This document shows, one piece after another, positions 23,042 through 35,690 of a stretch of 64,000 bases of DNA. The position numbers were made by a program, and so were the translations under genes. Within the stretch, counting starts at the first letter, position 1. The number at the start of each line of letters is the position of its first letter. Source of the stretch: Haliclona indistincta. Taxonomy: Eukaryota > Porifera > Demospongiae > Haplosclerida > Chalinidae. The notes under the pieces were generated by a model that worked only from the letters and a program-made list of their open reading frames with translations, ran no database searches and was not told where the DNA came from. The stretch is from the NCBI GenBank assembly GCA_964017065.1, contig OZ024788.1:13689030-13753029 (forward strand), given 5' to 3'.

Positions 23042-25225
23042 TTAATAATGTCTAACTAACATAATAATTATGACTACACTAAACACAAAACCTTCACTTA
23101 ATTGTTCACATGATAGAGGTAAGGGGAGTTGGACTTGACAAAAACGAACAGCACCGACTATTTTACTTCGATGGACGGCCTTCTCTATTCCTGCCTCAGT
23201 TAGTAGAGTATCATGACATCCACTCTTGATGGCGTACATAATCATGTCTGCATCTACACCAGCATGCTCTAACTTGCTGATGTACTGGGTAAGATTTTTC
23301 TCTTTCAGCAAGTCCCTCAGTATTCTGACTGGCTCATTATCATCAGCTCCTTGTAGCTCTCTTCGATACAACACTATAATACGAACCCTGTCAAGTGCTG
23401 ACTTCACACCGCGCTCTTCAAATGTATCTTTGTTTGCCATCAGCAATGTTGAACCATCCACTTCCTCATCCTGGAACTTACTGGCATAATCACCCAGTCC
23501 TATTCTCCTGAGGAAATCAGCAACATTATTGTGACTCCACTGCCGAATTCTTTGTTCCGCAGTTTCTTTCGCTGTTGCAGAGATGAGAATTGGGCTGAGA
23601 TGCCATGCAGGACAAAATAATTTACCTTTCTTCATTTTAACTGCCTCGTCATCTCTTATAGAAGGATCCTCATGCAGTCCCATCATAGGAAATGTTGATT
23701 GAACTAATAGAGGAATACACAGTAACAACAATGTACCATCACTACCGTAGCACATGTGTCATCATACTAGAATCAATGGAGTCCGGTCCAATAACCTGGT
23801 AGCTACTAACAGGCATTGGGTTATACAATATCGAATCTCCTATCATTGACACGTCATCTCCTTGAGGCTGGTCTCTGTTTAGATCATCAGCTAGCTCACT
23901 GCAGTCACCTGCTGTGTCACTCTCGCCCTCGTCATCTCCTTCAATGAAACCAAACACTGATACTGGATCAATATTACTCAATTCTACAAAGAATAGCAAT
24001 TATGCAGATAAATTGTTAAAGCTATTCCACGACTGTCTCACCTTCCTCTCTCAAGTGTGTGAGCTGGCTTGTCCACAAATCTTCCACAAAATCTCCCCAT
24101 TGCTTGTAGCCACTGATGCTGGAATCCTCTTCTTCCAACTGCTGCTTGACTTGAGCTGTCAATCTGCATGGAAGGAAGAAAGAAACACAAAGTGACACAG
24201 GAGGTACAGCAATGATAGTGACCTCCTCAATGCAAGTCGTAGAGACATATAGTGCTGTACACACACAGTAGAAGGGATGAGACGAGGCAGATGATCACTA
24301 TCTGATATTAGGTTCAATTCAAAAAACTGTTCCATTAGTGGTTTCTACCAAAAAGGTTAAAAATCAAACTCAAAATCAAGCAAAGAAACAGTACCTGTGG
24401 TGAATCGTTGACTAGTGAGACAAGATGTGTCTCCGTGTGACGAAGTACCTCACCCATACCCGCGAGCTCTTGGTGTACTTGGTTCAATGTACCTGTTGAC
24501 ACAATAATACACAGACACTATGATCTATACTAACCCTTCAATTTTCTAGGAATACTGTCAAGAGCTGTTATCTGCTCAGTGCTGAGATGAGTCTTGAGAG
24601 CCAGAGGGAGACCACAGTAATCGTATCTTCCCTCCTTGATCCAGGATATGAAGAGACTTAGAGAAGAACAGAGATGGATGAGGTTGAGCTTGGACAGACA
24701 TTTCTCTTGATTCTCAGAAATACTGGACAAAGAGAGAGAGACAAGACGTTAGCAAGCCTTGTAAATGGTAGACTCACCTTCTGATGCCGATTACAGTGAA
24801 TGTAGAGGAATCTTCTGTAGATCTACCATATTGAGATATGATGAACTGATATAGAGTCATTCTCTCATGGTCTGACACACCTTCATCAGCCAATGCCTGT
24901 TGGTAAGACAGTAATTAGCATACTGCAGTAGCATAAACATGTTGCTAACCGTTACTAGATGACCAAGCATTGTTCTCAATCCCCTCACCTGTTCATTCAG
25001 AGTGTGATAAGGTGATTATTGAGTGAAAATCAATATTGTACTCTATAGACATTAATTTTGCTGACATTCTGAGGCAGATCGACCTACAGAGAGAGAGAAA
25101 AGATACCACCAATGTATAGTGTCATTTTCAGTTATCTTGAAACTTGATCGAGGTAGCACACCAGGCTAGACCATTCAGCAACAACAATACTGTAAAAGTA
25201 AGGGCGATATGCTTCACTTAGTGAT
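23042..25225 (-). CDS. Tandem-SAM protein gene, copy iii (most complete)
   Basis: Minus-strand exons traced from conservation with other copies and splice sites: about 25,090-25,000 (VDLPQNVSK), 24,990-24,955 (NEQVRGLRTMLGHLVT), 24,897-24,776 (ALADEGVSDHERMTLYQFII), 24,722-24,535 (SENQEKCLSKLNLIHLCSSL to LKG), 24,495-24,396 (TLNQVHQELAGMGEVLRH), 24,170-24,025 (KQQLEEEDSSISGYKQWGDF), 23,999-23,757 (acidic, GDDEGESDTAGDCSELADDL), about 23,670-23,630 and the SAM exon 23,571-23,042. The product ends in two SAM-like domains. The first exon is doubtful: one frame near 25,090 meets a stop. The N-terminal part is unrecognised. An adaptor-type role through SAM polymerisation is likely. Confidence 0.55.
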
Positions 25226-25390
25226 TACAGCTACTACTAATAAGATTCTTTTGTTCTTCTTAGTAGTAGCTGTTCTTCTCTCTCAATCTCAGGACAGTAC
25301 GAACACTATATGTCAGACTACGACATGAATCAGGTATGCTCATTGTATCACGTGATTAACCACACCCACTACTAACCACGCCCACCTCAG

Positions 25391-26010
25391 TGTATCAAGT
25401 GGTGTGTCTGGATCAGCTGACGGCTAGTGAGCTGTGCCATCAGCTAGCACTCAGACTGAGCATCTCTCCGACCATGATCACTAGGTTGCTGAGACGAGTA
25501 GTGACCTTCCTGGTCAAGATAGACGATATAGTGAGTCACATGATGATTTTGTGATATGTCATGTGACTTGTGTATGGTATCAGGTGGTGCAGAATATCAA
25601 TGAAGAGCAATGCTTTGTGATTGAACTAGTGAAAGGTATGATCAATACGCACAATAGCTCATCCAGCCTAATAAGATTCTTGTCTGTAATATTTAACTCC
25701 TAAAATTATTTTTGGCTTCATGGCTACAGACAATACATTCCCTTCGGTGGATACTATCGTAGAAATTTTTAATGCATGAGAAATTTTGCAGTTTTCTTGT
25801 GTGCCTCAGTGTACGTGTACAAAATTTTCAGTCGCAAAATCTGTGTACACGAAAATCTGACCATATAAGATTATCTGGATAAAATTTACATAGTGATATT
25901 CACATGAGAAGATTCGATTGTAACCTACTCTTTTCTCACAGCATGGAAGGATAACAGTATACAGCTGGTACTGAGTGACCCTAGTGATGCATCTCCTAAA
26001 CTCAACCAAT
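25391..26010 (+). pseudogene. Small plus-strand module gene, copy 3 (frameshifted)
   Basis: It matches the copy at 31,079 (LDQLTASELCHQLALRLSIS). A 5 nt loss after LLRRVV shifts the frame relative to copy 4. The later segments QNINEEQCFVIELVK and the last exon (after TTTTCTCACAG near 25,942) are retained. Confidence 0.5.
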
Positions 26011-26106
26011 GAACACACTCACTCACTGACAACAATCATTTCCTCATCAATTATATTCAAAATTAAATTTTTATCATAATGATAATTAACATGTACAAGC
26101 ATACAT

Positions 26107-27636
26107 CTATTGTACGGAGTACACTACTACTTTAGTTATTCTAAATGTTAGAGAGTTATTGACAATGTATCGTCTGGTGCTTGTGGAGGACTCCACATCA
26201 GTATGAGAGATGAACTTACCATAGCCCCATGTTTTAGTAGCTCTGTCACCTGATGTCACTCTGTCTGCTGCACCATGAGCAACTGAGGCATTATTGAAGG
26301 ACACAATCATCTCATGTTGGTCATTGTTGTGGTTCACTAGTTGTATAGTGATGTCTCCTTTGAATGGCCACACTAGTCTACTATCATATTCTCCTCTTAC
26401 ACATATACTGACACATGAGTACCAATACCCCAACCTTTAGGAACGACATTGATACACATCTTGTATCCTCCTGGTCCAGTATAGAATGGTGGACTATACC
26501 ACTCATCTTTATTCTTCTTGCATGTGGAGTACTGGGTCATGATGAACTCAATGTAGGGAACTAATTATTACGAAAACACTATTAATGCAGTTATAAAGCA
26601 ATATCACCTCTCATCTGTGGAATGGTCTCCTCCTCTATCTTCCTCACTCTCTCCAGTGTCTCTGCTAGTTTGCTGGTATACTCATCCTGAGGAGGTGTGG
26701 TCACAACATAGTGTGTGCTACTAATAGTTACCTTCTGCTCAGCCATCTTGATCTCTGTCTCCTATTCTCATCCTGAGGAGGTGTGGTCATAACATGCAGT
26801 GTGTGCTACTGATGATAGTTACCTTCAGCTCAGCCATCTTGATCTCTGTCTCATTTCTTTGTTTAGCTAACTTTAATTCATGTCGTTTGTCACTCTCAGT
26901 CATTTCATTTTTCATAGCAACAATCTCACTCCTGTGTTTATCCTCCATCTCTCTTATCTCTTTCTGTTTAACCATCTCTCTCTTCATAGCAACCATCTCT
27001 CTTTCATAGCGGTCTCTCTCTTTCGATAGTCTAGCCTCCATCTTCTTCATTTCTCTCTCATGTCGTTCCTCCATATCTCTTATTTCTCTCTCATGGCGTT
27101 CTCCCTCAGTCGTTAGTTTTGTCTCCATTCTGGCTCTCTAGTCTGACGTCCATTGGTCGCTGTGGGCACTCGTCACGTTGATGTTCATCCATTAGTCTGC
27201 GAGGGAGGTGAGCACCACACTGGTAGCTGCACTCCACCACTGCCCACCCACACTCCTCTCTCTCATGAGGGACCACATGGCGTAGCTCACCCACCCACTG
27301 GCAACCATCATTGTGTCTGGAGCAACGGACCGCAAGGTTTAGTACTGACCTGTGATGATGAGTGACACACTGACTCATTGCAGTGGATCACACTACCTTA
27401 CGCTGATCTCCTCGGTCCAGCAGCGAGACGAAATCCTGTTTACACAGCGGGCATGGCTGACCGGCAGCCTTCACTCGACCAATGCACGGTTCGCAGAACT
27501 TTGCACCGCAGCAGCTGACGAGGTGAGGGTCCCGGAACGGGAGGAGGCATACGGGACAGGAGAGAGTGTCTGGAATAGAGTCCACGAACTCATTCTCGTA
27601 TCCAGCGACTGGAAGAGGAGCACAGGATTCAGCCAT
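26107..27636 (-). pseudogene. TRAF-like RING/MATH gene, copy C (degenerate)
   Basis: The RING exon (27,636-27,397) is intact and nearly identical to copies A and D. Three lesions follow. About 4 nt are inserted at the exon 2 acceptor (near 27,345). A net loss of 8 nt near 27,132 breaks the coiled-coil frame after VRLES. A net loss of about 7 nt near 26,400 lies within the MATH domain. Exon 3 sequence (26,620-26,690) is partly duplicated near 26,770. A short RING-only product is possible. The full TRAF protein is not. Confidence 0.8.
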
Positions 27637-28140
27637 ATTTGTTTAGATAGTGAATTCCACAAGTAGACTATAATAACTAGTGTACTCATTAACTCCACCT
27701 ATGCATGTAGCTGCATAACGAGCCCCACCAAAGCGGTGTTTCCACTTCCCAGCATAGCATTGAAGAACTACTTTTTATTATACCTCAACTATTAACAAAA
27801 ATATAACTTCAGCCAATTTCTAGAAGTACTAGGTTAACTCCAGGACTCCACCTACCTAGCTGCACAACTCGCCCCACCCTACTGCAGAAAATGGACCAAT
27901 GGACAGAAAATAAATGATAGGGAGCTATGTTCCCCTGCACAGGATTCATTCATTCACAGGATGCCGTGAACACGTGTTCAACATTGTAAAGTAATTATTA
28001 ATGGTTAAAGTAATGACCTTGTGACATAATAAACTTCCATACATGCTTTGCTGATAGGTTTACATTATGCGATGAAAACAATGGATATTAATATGTCTAA
28101 CCAAAATAATAATGATCACACTAAACACAAAACCTTCACT
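27637..28140. other. Divergent intergenic segment (TRAF C to SAM iv)
   Basis: This junction is much shorter than the other module junctions. It shares only its last part (TGCCGTGAACACGTGTTCAA onward, near 27,963) with the conserved intergenic segment. The rest is unique. Confidence 0.4.
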
Positions 28141-30988
28141 TGTTCACAGTGGAAGAGAAGATGGAGGTAAGGGGAGATGCATAGTTGGACTTGACAAAAA
28201 TAGAACAGCAGCAACTATTTTACTTCGATGGAGGGCCTTCTCTATTCCTGCCTCAGTTAGTAGAGTATCATGACATCCACTCTTGATGGCGCACATAATC
28301 AAGTCTGCATCTACACCAGCATCCTCTAACTTGCTGATGTACTGGGTAAGATTTTTCTCTTTCAGCAAGTCCCTCAGTATTCTGACTAGCTCGCTGTCAT
28401 CAGCTCCTTGTAGCTCTCTTCGATACAATACTATAATACGAACCCTGTCAAGTGTTGACTTCACACCAAGCTCATCAAATGTATCTTTGCTTGCCATCAG
28501 CAATGTTGAACCATCCACTTACTCATCCTGGAACTTACTGGCATAATCACCCAGTCCTATTCTCCTGAGGAAATCAGCAACATTATTAGGACTCCACTGC
28601 CGAATTCTTTGTTCCGCAGTTTCTTTTGCTGTTCAGTTCTGAAGATGAGATTGGGCTGAGATGCCAGGACAAAATAATTATTTTACCTTTCTTCATTTTA
28701 ACTGCCTCATCATCTCTTTTAGAAGGATCCACCTCTCCCATAGGAATACTAATAGAGGAAGACACAGTAACAACAATGTAACATCACTACTGTACCTCCT
28801 CAATACAAGTCGTACAGACATATAGTGCTGTACACACACAGTAGAAGGGATGAGACGAGGTAGATGATCACTGTCTGATATTAGGTTCTAATCAGACAAC
28901 AGCTCCATTAGTGGTTTCTACAAAAAGGTTAAAACTCAAACTCAAGCAAAGAAACAGTACCTGTGGTGACTCTTTGACAAGTGAGACAAGATGTGTCTCC
29001 ACGTGATGAAGCACCCCTTGAGCTCTTGGTGTAGTTGGTTCAATGTACCTGTCGACAACAGACAATAACACACAGATAATATGATCTATACTAACCCTTC
29101 AATTTTCTAGGAATAGTGTCAAGAGCTGTTATTAGGGAGACACGGTAGTGCCTCCCTATGTAGGGTTGAACGAGAAAACAAGATGACGGCTACATACAAT
29201 GTATTAGCGTTCAAACGTTGATATTTCGCTTGGTCATGAATTGTATACGTCAAAAGACACTTAAATCTGCTCTCTGATGTTGCCCCATCTTACAGTAGCA
29301 AGGAGATTGCTCGAAATTGTTACTAAAGTGACGAACCTGGAAACGGTGAAAATCGTGTTTCGTCATCTTCGTTTTCATGTTTCTTTCTTTCTTCTTTCTT
29401 CAGCGCGCCTAGCGCCTTTACGCGAGCAATGCAGAGACCAAAACACCCATGAACAGTCATGAAATTCTTCTGGCAGGTGCCTTTTGAACTTAGTTTTTAG
29501 CGAAACGTCGATATAAATTCCGCGATTTCTCGATCGTGATCCATAATTGTCAGCTAAGTATTAGACGCCATTGATGCGCAATACGTACGTGACCAAGCAC
29601 TAGCTTGAGTATCACCGCGCCTTATGGATCACGGAGAACACATACATGTATTTGTCTGGAGTCTTCGAAGAACGGTAAGCTCGTATAGGATTACCATTCT
29701 GTGCTTGCCAGATAATTACAACCGCCGTACATGTCTACAAACAATTGTGGGCGGGGCTCGTATCCACTGCATGCATGTGTAGGCGAGCTGATATGTACAG
29801 CATAACAATTATTATTAGCTACAAGTTTAAAATTCTTAATAATAAAGAAAAGCCACCAACAACAGGAAAACTAAACCAATGGTGGAAACAAAGACAGCTC
29901 AGTACGTGCATGATATTGAACTGCACTTCGCTGAAAAAGAAAAAAAGGACATAAACAAGAAAATTAAAAAGATTTCTATCGAAATCAAAAGGATGTAGGG
30001 TTGTGAAGTCTACCACTGGTCAACAATGTAAACTAACAAGGAACAAGCATGGAATGGTAACACGATTGACTTGCTAATAACAGACCATAGATCCTACATC
30101 AGTGGCTGTACATAAGGTCAATATTTTGTCACAAGCTGAATGCACGTTAGGTGTCAGTCAACAGCAACTAGCTGAACTAGCTATAACCAACCACAGCAGC
30201 CACTGATGTAGGGATCTATGGTTTGTTAGCAAGTCAATTGTGTTACCATTCCATGCTTGTTCCTTGTTAGTTTACATTGTGGACCAGTGGTAGATTTCAC
30301 AACCCTACATCCTTTTGATTTCGATAGAAATCTTTTTAATTTTCTCTGCTCAGTGCTGAGATGAGTCTTGAGAGCCAGAGGGAGACCACAGTAATCGTAT
30401 CTTCCCTCCTTGATCCAGGAGATGAAGAGACTTAGAGAAGAAAAGAGATTGAGCTTGGACAGACATTTCTCTTGATTCTCAGAAATACTGGACAGAGAGA
30501 GAGAGACAAGACGTTAGCAAGCCTTGTACTTGGTAGACTCACCTTCTGGTGCCAATAACAGTGAATGTTGAGGAATCTTGAGTAGGTCTACCGTATTGAG
30601 ATATGACGAACTGCAGTAGGGTCATTCTCTCATGGTCTGACACACCTTCATCAGCCAATGCCTGTTGATAAGACAGCAAACAATAATTAGTATACTGTAT
30701 ATACATGTTGCTGACCGTTACTAGATGACCAAGCATTGTTCTCAATCCCGGCCCTCACCAGTTCATTCAGAGTGTGATGAGATGATGAGTGGAAATCGTA
30801 CTGTAGACATTTGCTGACATTCTGAGGCAGATCAACCTACAGAGAGAGAGAATAGATACCACCAATATAATGTGTAGTGACATTTCAGCTACCTTAAAAC
30901 TTGATTGAGGTATATAGCACACCATGCAGGCTATACTATTCAGTAGCACCAATACTGTTAAAAAGGCCGTAAGGGTATAATGCTTCAC
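28141..30988 (-). pseudogene. Tandem-SAM gene, copy iv (stop codon and insertion)
   Basis: The SAM exon reads as in other copies but GAA is changed to TAA at 28,519-28,521 within SAM domain 1 (after KFQDE). The exon ending in HLSTEQ is split by repeat X (29,131-30,343). Upstream exons are the best preserved: 30,666-30,545 (ALADEGVSDHERMTLLQFVI), 30,836-30,759 (VDLPQNVSKCLQYDFHSSSH) and 30,988-30,893 with a hydrophobic segment (LTAFLTVLVLLNSIACMVCY). The last could be a signal peptide, but no in-frame ATG precedes it. An acidic exon with the MMTH end is missing near 28,790, where homology jumps to the LTAQ-side intron. Confidence 0.7.
29131..30343. mobile_element. Dispersed composite repeat X, copy 2
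   Basis: This is the same element as 4159-5663, inverted. It begins TAGGGAGACACGGTAGTGCC and ends in CTTTTTAATTTTCT. The host exon continues without gap on either side (CTGAGCAG then ATAACAGCTC in gene sense), with no evident target duplication. The GAAA tract is minimal here. The long inverted repeat occupies 29,957-30,343. Confidence 0.8.
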
Positions 30989-31078
30989 TTAGTGGTACGT
31001 GCATAAAGGCTATATAGCTAGAGTTTTTCAGTACACAGCTACAAATAGTTTTTCTCAATCTCAGGACAGTACGGACAT

Positions 31079-31775
31079 ATGTCAGACTACAGACCTCTAG
31101 TAGTGTGTCTGGATCAGTTGATAGCTAGTGAGCTGTTCCATCAGCTAGCACTCAGACTGGGCATCTCTCCCACCATGATCAATGGGTTGCTGAGACGAGT
31201 AGTGCAAGACCTTCCTGGTCAAGATAGACGATACAGTGAGTCACATGATGATTATGTGATATGTCATGTGACTTGTGTATGGTATCAGGTGGTGCAGAAT
31301 ATCAATGAAGAGCAATGCTTTGTGATTGAACTAGTGAAAGGTATGATCAATATGCACAAAAGCTCATCCAGCCTAATAAGATTCTTGTCTGTCAAATTTA
31401 CACTGCCTAAAGTTGTTGTCAGCTTCATGACTACAGTCATACATTCCCTTTGGTGGATATGATAGTACAAATTAAAAATTTTGCTGTTTTCTTGGGTGCC
31501 GTCAAAGTACAAAATTTTTCTGCATAATCCGCATGCGCAGTGTGAATTTTGTAAATGGAACTCTGAAATTTTTGATGATAAAAATTTTAATGATTTTAAA
31601 ATTCTGATCGTCTGGATAAAATTTACACAGCGACATTTACATGAGAAGATTCCATTGCAACCTACTCTTTTCTCACAGCAGAGAAGGATAACAGTATACA
31701 GCTGGTACTGAGTGACCCTAGTGATGCATCTCCTCAACTCAACCAATGCCGTAACACACTCACTCACTGACAGCA
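31079..31775 (+). CDS. Small plus-strand module gene, copy 4 (open)
   Basis: The frame opens at ATG 31,079 (MSDYRPLVVCLDQLIASELF) and continues through GISPTMINGLLRRVVQDLPG and QNINEEQCFVIELVK to a donor near 31,342 (AAAG|GTATGA). The last exon starts after TTTTCTCACAG at 31,678 and encodes EKDNSIQLVLSDPSDASPQL, ending at about 31,770. A GTGAGT...CAG of 53 nt at 31,236-31,288 looks like an intron, but removing it gives an early stop, while reading through stays open. The family is unrecognised; the amphipathic helical pattern is vaguely death-fold-like. It lies head-to-head with SAM copy iv, about 90 bp apart. Confidence 0.4.
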
Positions 31776-31795
31776 ATCATTTCCTCATCAAGTAT

Positions 31796-32561
31796 AAAGT
31801 AAAGTAAAAAAGTTTTAATAAAAAAACTAAAAAGTGTAGGGATGACGCTTGCAAAAGTAAAGGAACAAGATGGGATGATGCTTGCAAAAGTAAAGGAACA
31901 AGATGGGATGATGCTTGCAAAAGTAAAGGAACAAGATGGGATTATGCTGGCAAAAGTAAAGTAACAAGATGGGATGATGCTTGCAAAAGTGAAGGAACAA
32001 GATGGAATAATGCTTGCAAATATAAAAGTCCCAAGTATCCCTACATCAGCGACTTGCTGCGACGACGTGCAACTGACAAATGCGGAATCCTCTTTTACAA
32101 CCGTCAATTACATAATCGGACTGCGTCCTTCAAAACACAGATACCTCTCAGTAGTTACATGCATGTATTTACAACTGTCAACTACTTCATCGGACTGCGT
32201 CCTCCAAGCACAGATACCTCTAGTTATTTACAACTGTCAACTACTTCATCGGACTGCGTCCTCCTCAAGTAAACACAGATACCTCAGTCTAGTTATTTAC
32301 AACCATCAATTACTTCATCGGACTGCGTCCTCCTTCAAGCCGCTGATGTAGGGATACTTGGGACTTTTACATTTGCAAGCATTATTCCATCTTGTTCCTT
32401 CACTTTTGCAAGCATCATCCCATCTTGTTACTTTACTTTTGCCAGCATCATCCCATCTTGTTCCTTTACTTTTGCAAGCATCATCCCATCTTGTTCCTTT
32501 ACTTTTGCAAGCGTCATCCCTACACTTTTTAGTTTTTTTATTAAAACTTTTTTACTTTACT
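31796..32561. mobile_element. Long inverted-repeat element with 31-33 bp tandem units
   Basis: The ends (AAAGTAAAAAAGTTTTAATA...) are inverted repeats of about 240 bp. They include several copies of a tandem unit containing ATGCTTGCAAAAGTAAAGGA. The centre (about 32,080-32,340) has four imperfect copies of a unit with TTCATCGGACTGCGTCCT. The translation IIPSCSFTFAS is just the repeat. It abuts the 3' end of the small plus-strand gene. A remnant of one terminus is at 37,252-37,292. Confidence 0.85.
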
Positions 32562-33834
32562 TGTTCCTGTTACTTTTTTGATCACTATCAGTTTGAACTT
32601 ATTAGCTGTATTCTATGCTATAGCTTTTATTTCATTTTTACAACTCTGTGAGCAGCAGGTACTAGTCTATAGTAGATCAGAAGGTGCACAGCAGAGCTAG
32701 ATTCAAGGAACACGGAATGTTATTATCGGCAATCACAAGAATATAAATGAAAAGGTTTAATTTAGTTAGAGAGCGGGTTGAGAGTATGAGTTGACAACAT
32801 GATATTTCTTAGCACTGTGATGGATGAAGAAGAGACTAACACTAACAACTCAGTGGAACACTATGATGATCATGGCTAGTCCGTAGCCTCGTACCGTACG
32901 TCTCAGCTAGGCATGATGCATATGTTGATGTTGATATCACGATCACAGAGGCTTCTAGCTTTTTACAATGACCAATGTCCAGTTGTCAACAGCACAGGGT
33001 CCTATGGTATAGCTTACGCCGGGTATAGTGTAACTTGAAGCTCGAGTGTAAGAAACTTTTAGCCTATAGCTCCGCGACTGGAGATATATATAGGATACAT
33101 AGCATCACCGTCGTCCGGTTCGCGCCTGCCGTGGATCATGATGTCAGCATAGACAGATCAGTGTTTCCCAGGGTGTAGTAAACTGCTTGATCATACCTCT
33201 AGGCTCTAGCTTGCGCGCTGAAGCGCCCAGAGCAGAGAGAAAGCGAGAACCAAGCTCAGTTTCAAACTGATGTGGGTGGAGTCAATGATTAGCAGCGACA
33301 AGAGGGTTAATTAATGGAGTCGCTCTAACAGTTCAAAACGGTCCAAAGACCATGTTTTTCAAGGATTACTCGCTTCTGGTAGTGTTTGATGCCTATCTAA
33401 GAAGCAAGTGCACTACCCCAGATATGCACACATGCGATGGTGCAGGTTTGGTAGTGATTCGTTCACTCAGGACAGCGCTAGGCTTACTGAAAGAAGAAAG
33501 AAAGAAGAAAGAAAGAAAGAACGCTAAAACAGCGAAGATCTGCAACTGCTCTCTGAGAGTCGCCATCTTGATTTTCATTGTCAAGCAAGCAGTCCCGGCG
33601 ACTTTCATAGACTTCCTACAAGCGCTTACACTTGAGATTCCCTCAGAGATAGTTAAAATGCAGTAGAAATGTATAACAGAAGAGATATGTGCGAAAACTC
33701 ATTTTCACACATGAGTAGCCACCATCTTAATTCGAGGTCATCCCTACATATCATTGCCGATCGGCAATGATAATTCAAAATTAAATTTTTATCATAATGA
33801 CAATTAACATGTGATTATGCCTACACACACGCAT
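32562..33834. other. Unique spacer with a short GAAA-bearing repeat fragment
   Basis: No supported gene. At about 33,465-33,560 GCGCTAGGC followed by GAAAGAAGAAAGAAAG resembles the middle of repeat X, suggesting a diverged relative. A CCGATCGGCA palindrome lies near 33,757. From 33,776 the module's TRAF 3' flank resumes. Confidence 0.4.
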
Positions 33835-35177
33835 CTATTGTACAGAGTACACTTCTACTTTAGTTATTCTAAATGTTAGAGAGTTATTGTCAATGTATCG
33901 TCTGGTGCTTGTGGAGGACTCCACATCAGTATGAGAGATGAACTTACCATAGCCCATTCCTATAGCAGCTGTGTCATCTGATGTCATTCTGTCTGATGCA
34001 CCAGAAGCAACTGTGGCATCATTGAAGGACACAATCTCCTCAAGATGGTCATCATTGTGGTTCACTAGTTGTATAGTGATGTCTCCTTTGAATGGCCACA
34101 CTAGCCTACTATCATATTCTCCTCTCATGAGACACACAAATACAGACACATGAGTGCCAGAACCAGTACCACGACCATTAGAATTGACTCTGATACACAT
34201 CTTGTATCCTCCTGGTCCAGTATAGAATGGTGGACTATACCACCGATCATTTTTCTTCTTTTGTGTGGAGTACTGGGTCATGATGAACTCAATGGAGGGA
34301 ACAGGATGAGCTAAACTTATTACGAAAAACACTATTATAGCAGTTGTAAAGCAATATCACCTCTCATCTGTGGAATGGTCTCCTCCTCTATCTTCATCAT
34401 TCTCTCCAGTGTCTCTGCTAGTTTGCTGGTATACTCATCCTGAGGAGGTGTGGTCACAACATAGTATGCTACTGATGATAGTTACCTTCAGCTCAGCCAT
34501 CTTGATCTCTGTCTCTTTTCTCTGTTTAGCTAACTCTGATTCATGTCGTTTGTCACTCTCAATCATTTCACTTTTCATAGCAACAATCTCACTCCTGTGT
34601 TTATCTTTCATCTCTCTTATCTCTTTCTCATGGCGTTCTCTCTCAGACATTAGTTTTGTCTCCATTCTCTTCATAAAGCTCTCAAGTTTGACATCCATTG
34701 GTCGCTGTGGGCACTCGTCACGTTGATGTTCATCCATCAGTCTGCGAGGGAGGTGAGCACCACACTGGTAGCTGCACTCCACCACTGCCCACCCACACTC
34801 CTCTCTCTCATGAGGGACCACATGGCGTAGCTCACCCATCCACTGGCAACCATCATTGTGTCTGGAGCAGCGGACCTTAAGGTTTAGTACCTGTGATGAT
34901 GAGTGACACACTGACTCATTGCAGTGGATCACACTACCTTACGCTGATCTCCTCGGTCCAGCATCGTGTTGAACTCCTGTTTACACAGCGGGCATGGCTG
35001 ACCGGCAGCCTTCACTCGACCAATGCACGGTTCACAGAACTTTGCACCGCAGCAGCTGACGAGGTGAGGGTCCCGGAACGGGAGCAGGCATACGGGACAG
35101 GAGAGAGTGTCTGGAATAGAGTCCACGAACTCATTCTCGTATCCAGCGACTGGAAGAGGAGTACAAGATTCAGCCAT
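33835..35177 (-). CDS. TRAF-like RING/TRAF-zinc-finger/MATH protein, copy D
   Basis: Four exons, 35,177-34,938, 34,890-34,486, 34,439-34,361 and 34,310-33,835, splice in frame to 399 aa. RING residues are as in copy A (CPVCLLPFRDPHLVSCCGAK, CPLCKQEF). The zinc fingers follow after a 47 nt intron, then a coiled coil with KEIREMKDKHRSEIVAMKSE, then a MATH domain (TQKKKNDRWYSPPFYTGPG, WPFKGDITIQLVNH). An alternative ATG lies two codons upstream (MIMAESC). Together with copy A it is the best candidate for a functional member. It sits at the 5' (right) end of the module array, next to conserved flank DNA. Confidence 0.87.
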
Positions 35178-35690
35178 GATCAATCTCCACCACGTGATCC
35201 GTTCTGCAGAGAGCCCCGCCCACGAAAGGTTCTGTTACTAGATACAGTGTACATCTGCTTTCTGTTGTCCACTTATCCGTGTTGTCTTACTGTTACTGAT
35301 GTTAGTCTGATCATCATTGGTTGATATACCTACAGTATATAGGATCATGGTATGATAGCTAGACTAGGTGAGTGAGGGAGGGGCTCACATCATGATGGAT
35401 GGATGGTCTATGGTTCACTGCTAGAGAGTATGATGGAGCTGATATCACAGCATCACTTTACTCACCACCTGAGAGAGCTGTATACAACAAACGCACTTGA
35501 CGACTGCAAGAATTATTCCAGCATGATCTCACCACACGGATGAAGCTTCATTCTGGTATAATCATTTTTCTATCACATTCAGTTGACCCTTTAGTTCAAG
35601 TTCACTTTTCTATTTCTGTACATTACGACTTATTACAATTCCAGGTATCTTGCTATAGTCAAGGGCATATAGAGACACCCTTGCTATAGT
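35178..35690. other. Conserved 5' flank and intergenic segment of TRAF D
   Basis: This is homologous to 21,904-22,380. It continues after the LINE-fragment insertion at 36,531. Confidence 0.5.

Noticed and set aside
30893..30988. Signal peptide of the SAM protein
   Set aside because: The hydrophobic exon is suggestive, but no in-frame ATG precedes it and in copy iii the donor after the exon is mutated. It is not strong enough to call the protein secreted.
31760..32107. Repeat protein IIPSCSFTFAS
   Set aside because: Translation of the tandem units in an inverted-repeat element.
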